DNA of 64,000 bases from Burhinus oedicnemus (lineage: Eukaryota > Chordata > Aves > Charadriiformes > Burhinidae): NCBI GenBank assembly GCA_008921705.1, contig VFFE01006092.1:213919-277918 (forward strand). The letters are read 5' to 3'. Numbering within the stretch: the stretch's first letter is position 1; each line of letters starts with the position of its first letter. A model generated the notes under the pieces. That model was not told the DNA's origin. It worked only from the letters and a program-made list of their open reading frames with translations, and searched no databases. Shown here in pieces: positions 33,845-45,929 of the stretch. A program made the translations under genes and the position numbers.

Positions 33845-35175
33845 TTCTTTACAAAACTTGTAATTGAGCTGTAAAATCCTTTGCCATAGGATATTGTGGA
33901 TGCTCAGTGTTTACTTGTGCTCCGGGGGTAACAGGAAAAGTTAATGGAGAGAAGTTAAAGCATAACCTGTTAAGTAGTAAAACCAAGGATTGTGATTCAA
34001 AAAGTCCCAAGACACATATTGTTGGAAAACAGAATAATATTCCATAAAAGCACTGCTGCATGCCTGGTGTGTTCTTAAACTCCTTCCCGAGGCATCTGTA
34101 TTGAAAACAGATGCTGCAGTAGAGGAACCTTCTATCTGACCCAGTGCAGCCTTTCTTGTGCTTTGTTATATTCTGTCAAAAGAAAATGAAACATAGATAG
34201 GAATGTAAACACTTCTGATGGTAACGGTGAACACTGAACAGTGAATGCTGAACTCATCTCCCCACTATACAAGCAAACAATGAATTTTTATTTGAATGCT
34301 AATGAAGATCTCACCATGATGCTGCTGGGTCTCATCTAGCAATATAAAAAGAAAAGCTACATGGTGGAAATAAAGCATCTTTATAAAGGGATGAAAATGT
34401 ATTGCAAGTATTGATGTCATTAACCACTCACAGGTCAAAAATATACTTGAAGCTACTGTTGTAATTTGAAGTAGGTAAACAAGTATTAAGAAGAAAGTTT
34501 TCTTACAATTAGTGCATCTGTTATGATCTGAAAAGGAGAAATTTGTATTTCTTGTATCTTTTTAATTCCAAATTATCCAGGGTTTGTAGTCAAAAAGCAG
34601 ATCTTTCTACAGCCGTCTAATCTATTTTAGATCTCTTGGTTTTTAGATCAGAGCTGAGGCGAGCTTCTTTTACAAATTTGTGCTGCAGTCTACTGAAAGA
34701 GCTGTTCCTTGCCAGGAGAATATTACATACAGTTCTGAGAAAAATGAACAGAGTCAGCTTGTTTGAGAGCTAACTGATGCTTACTCACAACACTGATAAG
34801 CCTGACATTTACTGAGAAGTGCCACAATTCTCAGTCCAATGAGAAATCCCAAGAGGATGTTTTTTTTTCAGTGATGCTTCACATTCTATTGACTCAGGAT
34901 AAGCTGGAGTCTTCTGAAGTATTTTACTCAAAAAAAAAAAAAAAGTGGAGCCCAACTCCTCCACTTGAATTACATACAGATGTACTAGCCTTCCTTGGCA
35001 CATCTGTTAATGATCGTGGTATGTTTAATGATGCTGTACAAGTTGTCAGTGCCTTATGTATCGTATTTCATTCCTGTAGTGTAGTAAAAGCACTTATGCA
35101 AGAGTTCTTGGTGCCTTGATTGCAATTACAAAAATTATACTTGGAATAATGCCACTTAGCACCTCCACATGAAAG
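33845..35175. other. Intergenic stretch, nothing recognised
   Basis: Ordinary AT-rich sequence with a 14-base A run near 34930. No gene or clear repeat. Confidence 0.45.
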
Positions 35176-35179
35176 CCAA

Positions 35180-36330
35180 AGCTCGTCGTGAAATACCTGT
35201 TTGTGATATTAGCCAGCGTTCTGGCTGTTAGTGTAGTCTTTGCGTGTTGGTCTGTGCTTTGGCTTTCTGTAGCATCCGCAAAATCTGACTGTGCAGAATT
35301 CTTCTGGAATAGGCCCTGCCTGAAAAAGACTGTCAGAAGGCTTTTGAATGTTCAAGTAGATTATGTCAAGCAGTTCCCTTTTGATCATTATTATAAAGAT
35401 ATGTTCAAATAATTCTGAAATATTAGTGATGCAAAATTTTCATTACAGACACTGTGATAATTAGCTCCTACCGTGTCATACTCCTTATCTAGGAATTCCA
35501 TTATTCTGCTTTTAATTATCATTTTGACCAACTTTCAATGTACAAAGCTGTTTCCCTGGCTCGTCTTATATCCTTTCAAAGTAGACAAGAAACCCAAATA
35601 GTGGCTAAGAATTTTCTGACAAAATTGTTTTTCAGGGAAAAAAATTTTCTTATTTATCAAAACTTGAACTTTTCACAGGAACATATGTTCCAGATGTCAA
35701 GAGTTGCAAAATCCATCACTTCAGGTGGTAGTTTGTTCCCAAATTTAATCAACACTGCTGTTAAAAAATGTGTGTTTCATTTCTGGTTTGAATCACTTTC
35801 ATTTTTCAGCCCTTAGTCTTTCTTCTGTCTCTGCTAGATTAAAAAGTGTTGGTTGATATTTTCCCCTTGTGAAAGTATTTATCAAATTGCCCCACAATTG
35901 AGCTGTTTAAGTTTCGCACTTACATGTTCTTCTCTCCTCATATACTTTTTATGGCTCTTTTCTGCCCCCAATCTAATCTTTCAACAGCTTTAAATGTGAA
36001 CATCAGAATTAGATATACTAGTGGTTTCAATGAGGTTGTACCCAGAGGTTGAATGTATTCCTTATTTCTAACCGCTTCTCCTGTTTTATCATGCTTTTAC
36101 CTTGAGCATTTGTGGTGAGCTCCTTGCCCATTAAGACCTCCTAAGTCATAACCATTGCACTCCAAGATAGTTTTCTGTTCTGTAAGAGCAGCCCATATTC
36201 TCTCTTGGTTCATTGACTGCCTCTTCTTGAACTTACTCCTCTTGTACCTTGCATAATATTAAGTAGAGAGCGGCCTCTCTTCTTGGATGTTCAGGATCTG
36301 ATAGTTCTGAAGAGCAGTCATACTGTGTTT
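35180..36330 (-). mobile_element. Ancient CR1 LINE (minus orientation)
   Basis: Reversed CR1 order on the + strand: TCTGGAATAGGCCCTGCCTG, GAATGTTCAAGTAGATTATGTCAA, TTTCATTACAGACACTGTG near 35440, then the 3' end AACATATGTTCCAGATGTCAAG, GTTTGAATCACTTTCATTTT and CTGCTAGATTAAAAAGTG near 35830. The two halves are joined near 35640 with the middle missing, so there is an internal deletion or two separate copies. Confidence 0.72.
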
Positions 36331-36334
36331 CTAT

Positions 36335-37855
36335 AAATTGGTTCTCTAACCGTTTTTTCCTTTGTGCCATTAGATTGATTTATTTATGAATAATAGAGGT
36401 CCCCGTGTTTAGTATTTCACCTCTCAACATTAAGCACTCAGTCTTCTTTCTCTGGTGACTGATGGGATAACTCTACTCATATATTTACATTCTTATTGCC
36501 AGACACTTTCAGTGTATAGTCTTTTCCAGTAAGAATTTTAGTCTGACTAGATTCCTTAAGACATTTTCTTTGATATATAAAAAAAATTCTTTCACTTTTA
36601 TACTCTCTTTTCTGTAGTTTATGACCACATATTATGGTACACTGTTGGCTTTGTCACTGGGATTTAACTATTTTCTGCTGTGTGAAGATCTGGTTTTATT
36701 ACCTGTGTTTTACTTCCTAGCTTTTTTTTTTTTAATTAAAAAAATGTTTTTATGTACATGCATTTATAGTTCTTAATTTGGGGGGCACCTTTGTTTAACT
36801 TCTTAGTCCAATGTAATTTTGATGTAATAAAAATTCACCTATGAACTGTTCCTATCCCTGTATTAAGCTTTTTCTCTGAACTAGCTGGATACACAGAGTA
36901 TTTTTGTTCTACCAACCCTTAGCAATCTGTTTGCCTTAGCTCATGACAGATTTCCCCCAGCTCCTGCTTAATTAAACACATCATATATGTTTTCCTTGTG
37001 AGAAGTCTGATTTCACTTTTGACTTTTGATGGAGACCATCACCTCCGGATAGTGTCTTCTTCCCCTCTACCTAATTGGAGTTGTGTGTATAACTGGAAGG
37101 ATTTCAGAGAAACTGTCAACAGTGCCCTGGGGCTAAATCTTCTAGCCAGCAGTCTGACTTTGCCTTCCAGGATCTTTCGCTTGCATTTCCCTTTAAAATT
37201 TGTGACATGCAATAGGACCTCATGCTCCTCCCCAGCACTTTCTAGCATCCACCTAGGTGTCTTGTAAAAGACCCCTTCATATTCTGCCTACGAGTCAGCA
37301 AATCTCTGTCATCACATGCAGGGCTGCTGGTATGCTCCTGGTATTTAAATTCCCATCAGCACAGTAGACCAAAAGTTCTCAACTGAAAATGTATTTTCAG
37401 ATATAGCGTTCCTGGAGTTGTCAGCTTGCTTTTCCTCAGCTGGATGGCAGCTTCCTGCTATGTTAATACTAGGCTGTGCTGCGCTATGCTTTCCTGTGCT
37501 ATGCTAAACTATCCGTTGTAAGAGGAGGCTGACCCTTCTCGAAGGTGAGAGGAGAGCGAGCAGTCTGAGCCTGGCCTAGTCCCTCATGCCCTTTTACACT
37601 GTTTTTGTGCCTTATATTTGTTCTCTCTTTGTTCCTGCAGATTAGAAGCACTGGCCTCAAACTGCTCTGAGTATGTGCTGTGAGAGCCATGTGGGCAATG
37701 AAGACAGTAGCTGAAGCAATTACCAAAGCGTTAGTGACTATCCTGGAAGCTCTTGGAACACAGGTGAGATCAGTGAGCACTACAGAAAGGCAAACACCAT
37801 TTACTTTTTTGAAAAAGAGAAATCAGGGAATTAGAGACCCCTCTTCCGAGAAATA
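36335..37855. other. Intergenic stretch, nothing certain
   Basis: Probably contains more decayed repeat. At 37470-37505 a short irregular repeat of GCTATGCT/GCTGTGCT occurs. No gene seen. Confidence 0.4.
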
Positions 37856-37859
37856 AGTC

Positions 37860-39290
37860 TGAAAAAATATTATACGATCAATTTAAAGCAAATAGAAGAT
37901 AAAAAGAAAAAAAAAACACCAAAAACCAAACTTAGATTTACCAAGAATAAGTCATGCAATCTTACTCTAATTTCCTTCTTTGAGAAAATAATGTCTAGTA
38001 GATGAAGAGGAGGCAGCAGATGGGACATATTTTGCTTTAGGAAAGCTTTTGAAACTGTTCCACCTGATTCTCTCAGAAGCAGACTAAAGAAATATGGTCT
38101 ATATCAGTGTGCCCAGTATTTCTGGCTGGGTGAGACACTTACCTTGTTTTTGTATAAGGGAGAGACCATATGGTGCAGCCCTTTCTCTAATGCATAACTG
38201 TATTGTGCAGGCATAGAAAAGCCAGTGCTTCCTGGGGCAAGGAGATTTATTACATATGTGCAGACAGATTCACATACTGCCATGATCAGAGGCACTAAGT
38301 GGGCTCCCAGCAAAGATGGCCTGCAATGTACCCAAAATAGTCCATCTAGCAGGCAGCCCTGCTCCCTGTGGACTCTAGCCTGGATCCAGAAAGGAGTGAG
38401 GGAGACCACAGCCAATTTCATTGTCCTGCCAGGCCCTGTGCAGTTCATACCTTGAGGTTCATCATTTACAAGGTGTATGATACTACTGTAACGTGGGTGG
38501 CAATGGTGCACTGTCAGACTGGGAGGTTATTTTGACTGGAGTCCTGCTGGTGTATGTCCTGGGCCCAATTCTGTTCAGTTTTTTAATTAATGATCTGTAT
38601 GATTTAACAAAGAACTCCTAAAATTTGTGGATAAACCGAAGTGCACTTTGAAGGTCAGGATCAGACTTCTAATGATCTTGAGAAACTGGAGAAAGTGATC
38701 CAGAAATCAACAGTATGAAATAAGATGACACAAGTGCTGTGTGCCACATTTATGAAAGAGGAAACAAATACCAAAATATAAAAAAAAATATAGCTGACTG
38801 CCTGAAGCATGCCAGGAAAAGACATGGGAATTAGAGAAAATAAAAAATTAAACATGAGTGAGCAATCACGGAAGTCTCATACTCGGAGGTGTTAATGAAA
38901 TGTATTATTAAAACATGGGAGGAAGTCTCATTTTCTCCAGTGCTGTTGAGGCCTTTGCTGGAATTTTGTGTCCACGCTTAGTGCCAGAGGGAACTGGTGT
39001 TGTGAATGATGTGGGTACCGACAACAGAGGAATGAGTAGGAAAGAAATTTTGAAAGTGGAATCAGTGTTATAAATTGTCACAGTGCCAGACAAGCAGATT
39101 CTCAGTCGTTGGTGGGGTAGTTTTTACAAGAGAGATAAGCTATATAAATCAATGTGAAACTAGATTGCAAACTAGGTTTTAACATTCAAAAGCAATGAGA
39201 TATTTTTATAGTTGACAGTTGTGGAAACTCACCAAATAAGCAGCAGCACATGGTTCAAGATTGCCACTCCCCTTCAAAAGAAGTAAGAAA
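37860..39290 (+). mobile_element. Ancient CR1 LINE with an internal insertion
   Basis: A CR1 in + orientation: AGGAAAGCTTTTGAAACTGTTCC (the SKAFDTVP region), then GTCCTGGGCCCAATTCTGTTC (the Q-G-S-V-L-G-P region) near 38560 and TTGAGGCCTTTGCTGGAATTTTGTGTCC near 38950. Between the first two blocks, about 38105-38474 does not belong to CR1. Frames are broken throughout. Confidence 0.75.
38105..38474. other. Roughly 370-bp foreign insert inside an ancient CR1
   Basis: CR1 similarity stops after GAAATATGGTCTATAT and resumes at GATACTACTGTAACG. The intervening sequence is more GC-rich and open on the minus strand over 135 codons, but I recognise no protein or repeat in it. No clear terminal repeats or target duplication are visible. 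It could be a decayed LTR or SINE. Confidence 0.4.
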
Positions 39291-39294
39291 ATTC

Positions 39295-40640
39295 TTGTAA
39301 TTTAGAAAAATGGAAGGAACTGAAATCAATAACATTGAGGAAGGAGATAGCAAAGAATGTTCTCAGCAATTAAAGTCCCAGCTAAGCAGGCCCCATGAAA
39401 AATGGGCAACTAGATCAATAAAAAATGTAGAAATATATCCATACAAATGCTGCAACTCTGAAGCCTAAAAGAGGTGAACTAGAATGTGTGATTTTAGAGG
39501 AAGTTATTGACATAATAAATGTCTCAGAAACTTGGCAGAAGGGTAGGAAACTGTAATAATAGGGAACAAATTATAGAGGAAGGCTGGAAAGGGGTACATT
39601 AGTGGTGAAGCAGTGGAGAGTATGAGGAATTGTCCCTAAATGAAGTTTCATCAGAGGACATCTTGGAACAAATCAATAAAATGAACAGTAAGAAAGCACC
39701 AAGATAAGATGATACTCAATCAAGAGTTCTGAAAGACCTCAAACACGAGATTAAGGGAAAGCTAAATGTAGCATGAAAAGTGTCATTTCAGTTGACCACA
39801 CTGCAAGAAGGATGGAAAGTGGCAAGTCTGTCTTCAGCCTTGAGAAAAAGGACTCCAGGACAAATGTGGAAAACCACACATCAGTAAATCTCACTTCCAA
39901 ACTGAGTAAGTGGGTAAAAACTACAATAATAATGAAGAGAACCAGTAGACAATTTCATAAATGTGATTTATTTGGAAAAAGTCATTACAGTTCTTGCAGA
40001 AGGAGGCTATGTCTCATAAATCTGTTTGAACTCTTTGAAGATGTCAACAAGCTTGTAGGTAAGGCTGATCTAGTTGATAAAGTGTGTACGGACTTCCAAA
40101 CAAATGTCAATAAGTCTTTCTGCAAAGACTGTTAAAGTAGTTAAACTGAGATAATAAGATGTCCTCTTGTAAGTAAATAAGATGGAGACAAAATGGGACA
40201 AGAAGTGGGAGAAAAGATCACTTTTCCCAATGAAAGGAGCTCTACAGCTTAGTCATGCAACTGTTTGATTTCGGACCTGGTGCTTTTCAATATCCTTACA
40301 AATGATTTGGAAAGGGGAGTGAATATCACAGAGACAAGGTTTGTGGATGACACAAAATTAGCTGAGATAGTAAAATCTGACCCTGAGAGGAGAGGCAGAT
40401 GGTTCTCATGGCAGTGAGTGACTGTGTCAGAAATGGCATGTGAAAGTCAGTGCTAATAAATGCAAAGTAGTTTGTCTGCAAATATACATATTCAATTATA
40501 TATTGTGCTTCTTCAATTACAGGTTGAACATTATGTTATTATCACTCAGATATAGAGTTGCTGTAGGATAACTCTATGAAAACATTGATGCAGTGTCCAC
40601 AGCAATAAAAAATTCAAACTGAATGAGAGAAATTTTTAGA
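39295..40640 (+). mobile_element. Ancient CR1 LINE, endonuclease and RT parts
   Basis: Starts with the CR1 endonuclease region (GGTGAACTAGAATGTGTGATTTTAG, GAAGTTATTGACATAATA, CTCAGAAACTTGGCAGAAGGG), then jumps to RT (AAGATAAGATGATACTCAATC, CTGGTGCTTTTCAATATCCTTACAAATGA, TTTGTGGATGACACAAAATTAGC, the F-x-D-D-T-K motif). An internal deletion separates the two. Only a 120-codon open piece remains (39773-40135). Confidence 0.75.
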
Positions 40641-40644
40641 AAAG

Positions 40645-41763
40645 GAAAAAAGGAAAAGAAAAACTTGATTATGTGATTATGTCACTGTATAAATGTTTGG
40701 CAAACCCACGTATTGATTAATATGTGCAGTTCTGTTCATCCTGTCTCATAAAGAATGAAATAGAACTAAAAAGGATGGGTGAGAGTTATTTAGCTCAGAG
40801 ATTTAGGCACCTAAATTTAGATTTCTACCTGTAGGTGTCAATCTCTGAAGTAGATATCTAAACTCCAACACTAAATCAAAGCTTCTTAATCTGAATTCCA
40901 CCCACAGAAAGTGGATGAGGACAGAATGGTTTTCATATCGGAACAGAGAAAATAGTCAGGCATGGGACTGAGCTCTTGAGATCTCCTAGCTAGCTAGGAA
41001 ACAATGGAGGACAGGATGGCTATTCTTTTTAAGAATAGAAGTTAGGGATACCCCATGAAATTATTAGGCATCAAGTCTAAACCAGAAAGTCCTACATTCT
41101 CATATAACATATAATTAAATTGTAGAATTATTGCCAGACTCTGTTGTGTAGGTCAAAAGTATAAATGAATTAAGGATTTCTGGAAGACTGATGGGAAGGC
41201 AGTGTCCTGCCAGACAGAATTATGAAAGCTCATTCAGCTGTCAAAAGCCAGGTAGAGGTATGTGGGAAAGACTCTGAGGCAGCTAAGTAGGACAATAAAG
41301 GCAATTTCTAGGCCAGAAACCGTGAGTGAGAAACTGATGTGAACCCCACCAATAGCTGTTCTTGTGGTCAGTAGGACACCGTGAAGAGAGAACCACAACT
41401 GGGATCTCAGGAGTAGAAATTGTGGTATACTCCAACGTAGACTTTGGGGAAAGAAGAGGGAAAAGAAAGGAGAGAAATCCTGTGCAGAAATTTTAGAAAA
41501 TGGGAGAGACTGATGATAGCCATAAAATGATAGCCATAAAACAGTAGCCATTAGCATAGGTAATGTCCAGAACATGGAAACAAGAAGCAGCGTTTGTAGC
41601 TCATGTCTGTGAGCCTGGTAGAAAAACACTGCAGCCTCCCGTTCCTACATGAAATTCCTGCTTTATTAAGCACCTCAAACAGAGACCATGATTACAAGTG
41701 CACTTCTTCCAGTGACACTATGAGACTTAGGCAGTTCGCACCCACTTCTGTCCCCAGTCCCCT
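40645..41763. other. Intergenic stretch before the second LTR
   Basis: Holds the 14-bp tandem repeat (41515-41556). A 131-codon minus-strand frame (41234-41629) is hydrophobic but matches nothing known to me and has no supporting signals. Confidence 0.4.
41515..41556. repeat. 14-bp tandem repeat, three copies
   Basis: GATAGCCATAAAAT at 41515-41528, GATAGCCATAAAAC at 41529-41542, and a degenerate third copy to 41556. Confidence 0.85.
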
Positions 41764-41768
41764 TTGAT

Positions 41769-42441
41769 TGTTATGGTTTGAGGAACCCACAACAATTTAT
41801 TGTTGTTTAGACAATTATTCGGTCACCCAATGACCCCTCACCACCTAGGAAGGGGAATCGGAAAAAACAAGAAAACCCGAGGTTTGAAATAGATTTAATA
41901 GAATAAGACTAGATAATTAACATTAATAATACTAAAGAACCAATATTGATCCCTATACCAATATAAAATATATGAGGGATATACTCAGCCTATTCCATGC
42001 ATAGGAAGCTGTGCACTCCCAGCAGAAGACAGCAAATGTCAGACACTGCGAGCACTACGGCTTCAGGAGGAAGGGAAGGGCTCAGAGCTCCGACAGTGGG
42101 GCAAGAAGTTCTCAGGATCGCAGCCACTAAGGAAGAGAGAGAACTCCTCAGCAAACTTTCTAACGTCTATTGAATGTGTCGTTCATGGTATGAAATAATC
42201 CTGTTGGCCAGCTTGGGTCAAGTGCCCGGGTCTTGCTCCTCCTCATCCCTGCCCCTGGTGAGCTTGAAAACACTGAGACCTTGAAACCCGCATACCATAG
42301 CTGGCTATAAAGTAAATATTTTCACAAATTCAGACACTAGAGTCTTCTAAAAATGCGCTTTTCCCTAGCATTAGAAGAGACCTTACTGAAAAGTAAAATT
42401 ACTGAAAGAGAAATTAATCCTGTGTCTCTCAAACCAGGACA
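41769..42441 (-). mobile_element. Solo LTR, same family as the intron 4 LTR
   Basis: This 673-bp LTR reads TGTCCTGGTTTGAGAG at its minus-strand start and CTCAAACCATAACA at its end. Flanks TTGAT (41764-41768) and ATGAT (42442-42446) are a target duplication with one mismatch. Near the start, CAGTAATTTTACTTTTCAGT is shared with the first LTR (CAGTAACTTTACTTTTTAGC). AATAAA lies at 41796-41801 on the minus strand. The mismatched duplication and sequence drift suggest it is older than the first copy. Confidence 0.82.
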
Positions 42442-43299
42442 ATGATGAGGCTGCCCAGGAACCTGGGGCAAAGAATGGGACTGCCTGAAAAATACTTTTC
42501 CCAAAACAGGGCTATTCTCACCTGGGATCCACCTTGATCCACTTTTGTATGTAGCCCCAACACAGCTGTACTGTCACAACCGTGGGCTGTCACAGGAGCT
42601 TCTTAGGCTGGCACAGCCTCTGAAAGGAAAAGATTTGCAATTACACGCGAAAAAGAGAGTACTCTGAGTAATCTCACAGTTTTGGTATACATATGTATGT
42701 TCTTCAGTCTCTGGATAGGGATGATCTGCTTTACATGAGTACTTGTCACCATAGCAGGACTTTGAGCTTACTGCCTGATGTTCTGTTTGAATTCTGTGAC
42801 CGCAGGACTGTTCCTAGCATTTCTGACCTAGAAAATATTTACTTATTTTTTTATAAATCAGAACTGCTATCCCTGGAAAAGTTTAATAAGGTATTTTGGT
42901 GCCTGTCAGAGAGTTGGCAATGGAAATCAGGGTCAAAATGGTCAGATGGTTCTGGACTTAATTAGATAGGCTGCTTTTTGGGGAGAAGTTATTTTAAAGA
43001 GTTGGACACTGGGGAATTTTGTGCATTGAGTTAAGAAGAAAACAGCTTTAAAAATCGTTTCTCTGTTTCCTAGAAGATGAGTTTTCTACACGGTTTTGGA
43101 TTGTTCAGCCAAATGTTTTTTCATGATATATTTCACAACATATTTGTTACGTCCAGACAGAGAATGTTAGAATTAATCAAAACTGAAATATTTATGGAGA
43201 AAGCCATTTCACGTCCATCTCTGTCATGAGACTGGCTGCTCTGATAGGGTTTAGACGTTGTTACACTAATGACGTAGACTTTTTTCTCATTGCCAGAGC

Positions 43300-45250
43300 A
43301 GTTTCCCAATTTAGAACCTTTTCTTCTGATTAATATTTGTATTCCTCCCACAATTCCTCTTCTTATAGGAACTTGTACTGGGAATTATTCCAGACCTACA
43401 TAATGTGTCTGAAATCTTTTTATCCCTCTGTTTGCTGATCAGTGGAAAGGATTTTAATGCCAGGTTAGGTAATCGAGATAAATCCTAACTTCATCTAACT
43501 TTATCCCTCGACCATGTCTTGGATATTCTAGAAACATTTTTTGTGATCCATAAATAAATTCACATAGGATTTTGATTAATCTTATTTTTGCTCGTCTTTT
43601 TTCAGTGAAGCCTCATTACATTAAATGGGAGATCAAACAGAGTGTATTACAACTTCCACTATGCACTAGATTGTTTAGTGCAACACTTTTTTGGGGGTTG
43701 AAAACATTAGTAAGTTCCAAAGACAAAGTTTTGTGTGCAGCTGGGCATGTATAATGTATTTTGGTACTATCCTGAAGCAGGCTTCTGGTACCTGATAATG
43801 CTTTCTAGCCCCATTTGGTTGTTTGAATTAGCTTACATAGTGGTGCAAAGTATACACTGATTTAATTCACTTCCCTTCTAGCTGCAACTTGTTATGAAGA
43901 AGAGGGAGTCAAGCTTGTTTAAAGTAGTTCTCTCGCTGGCACTCAAAGCCAGCAAAGGCGTGGGTGTCCATGTGGTTTGGGAGAGGTAGGTAGCTCAGTG
44001 CTGCACTCCTGAGTGCTACTCCCTGAGCTTTTGTGTGCTCATTTGGGACATTTCATGGCCACAAGCCAGCGACTTCTCTCATTCACAATCACTGGGAGAA
44101 GTAGCAACCTAAGGAAAAGCTTCACAAAAAACTACATCCTGGTTAGAAAACTGTCTGACCTTGTGTGTGGGCAGTAACAGGGAGCAGGGCTTGAGCCCAT
44201 TTATCTTTATCCATTTGCATTTGACTCTCTTAATGCCAGCAGAAGTTTTCAAGCTAACCCAGAAGTCAAAGTTTTCTTACCAAGAAGAAAACTTTGGTCT
44301 GAGTGACAGCTGAGTGACAGCTCTGTACCTCAGAGCCATCAGGTTGAATGGGCCTGGGAAAGATGGTCGCTCTAGTTTGTTAGGAGAATTGGACTCCGTG
44401 TTACCCTTGACTGTCCTAATGACAGATAGAATGGAAAAAAACCCTCCCTTGCTTTGACCCAGAGTTGCTCTTTCCTCTGATGGTTCATTGATTCCCTTTG
44501 CTTCCCTTCTCATTTAATAGATTTTTATAAGTTGGGCATTTACAGATCTGCTGCTATTAACATTCAACGTTAGTGGACCCCAGAGCTTCTCTGCCAACTA
44601 TGCTGAAGCTTCTGAGCCTGCTGATTTAAAAATGTTCATTGTTGATAGATTCTAACATCTCTCTCAGTTACTAATAGACTGGAAAGTATTTCATCATCTT
44701 CAAGCAATGAAAGCAAATCATCCTTCTTTCCAAATACCGAATAAAAGTCTGTTTGAACACTTCTGCATTTTCTGCATAATCCTTCACAATTCTCCTGTCT
44801 GCACCGAGCAGTGACCCCATACTGTTGCTAGGATTTCTTTTGCAAACACAACTTTCTTGTGCTAAGCTGTGTCAGCCATGGATTTTATTCTGAGGTTTCT
44901 TTGTTTCGTGCTTCTGTTCATGTAGGTCAGGAGTTTTCCTGACTATTGATTTACAACCAGTCATATGCAGCACTAGTGTTTGACATTTCTGTCTTTGTTT
45001 TTCTTTGCTGGTATCACTACCAAACTTTAACCACACAAGTCAATTGTTTTAAGATTTTGTGTTGAGTGTCTGACTCAGTCTGGTATTTTTCACATTTTTC
45101 AAAGTGTCAGGTAAAATAGCAAAAAGATTAGGAAAAAGATACCATTTTTCCAATGTTTTAAATACATCCATGTATCTTTGTAATATATGTTTAATATTGA
45201 AAATATATATAAAAATAAAAACCCCAGTAGTAATGCCATATAGTCTACTT
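43300..45250 (-). mobile_element. Possible ancient LINE remnant
   Basis: AT-rich sequence with the pyrimidine-rich texture of reversed CR1 (44520-44860, e.g. GTCTGTTTGAACACTTCTGC). No motif is decisive and part of the interval may be unique sequence. A TA-rich tract lies at 45180-45225. Confidence 0.3.
44301..44322. repeat. 11-bp perfect tandem duplication
   Basis: GAGTGACAGCT occurs twice head to tail. Confidence 0.9.
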
Positions 45251-45805
45251 TTGACAAGCTAGAGTCTTAATATTTGAATTAAGGTCTTGAAATTTAGAAA
45301 AGGAATAAACCCGGTGTTGATGTGCATTTTTTCTTTTCCTTTGAAATCTGACATGTCCTGAGTCTCTCACTGTGTCAGTCTACGTATGTTCAGCTGAGAT
45401 TTGCCAGCATTCAGGTATGTATTCCACAGAGACCTTGTCCAATAATGAGCACCACTCCTGGCTTCAGGCATGAGCAGGATTTTACCTGCAGTGCACATCA
45501 GAGGAGCCAGTACGTGCCGGTAGACCTCAGAAGCAAGGCAGGTAGGAGGATTTAGAAGGTAAGCAGATCTAAGGTAGGAAGAGAAGCAAAAATAGCTGGA
45601 CAGGCACAGGTGGGGCCAGGGAAAGTCTACAGGATAGAGGTGGAAAGATCGGTGCTTGTTCAAGTGTGTTGCCTGTTAAGAACGTGGAATGGAGCCCAGC
45701 ACCATGCAGTGCCTCCTGTGCAGGTCTGGCAGCAAATACATGAAACCACCAGCACAGCGTGTGTGTTCAGGCTCAGTCTACTTAAGGTCTTTACAAAATT
45801 ATAGA

Positions 45806-45926
45806 ATCATAGAATCATAGAATGGTTTAGGTTGGAAGGGACCTTAAAGATCACCTAGTTCCAACCCCCTTGCCATGGGCAAGGACACTTCCTACTAGAC
45901 CAGATTGCTCAAAGCCTCATCCAGGA
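45806..45926 (-). mobile_element. Short CR1 3' tail fragment (minus orientation)
   Basis: Only about 120 bp of CR1 3' end are present, starting with two ATCATAGA repeats and AATGGTTTAGGTTGG and stopping after CTCAAAGCCTCATCCAG. The element was strongly 5' truncated. It is followed by GAGGATGAGGATGACAAAGGATGACA, a short imperfect repeat at the junction. Confidence 0.92.
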
Positions 45927-45929
45927 GGA

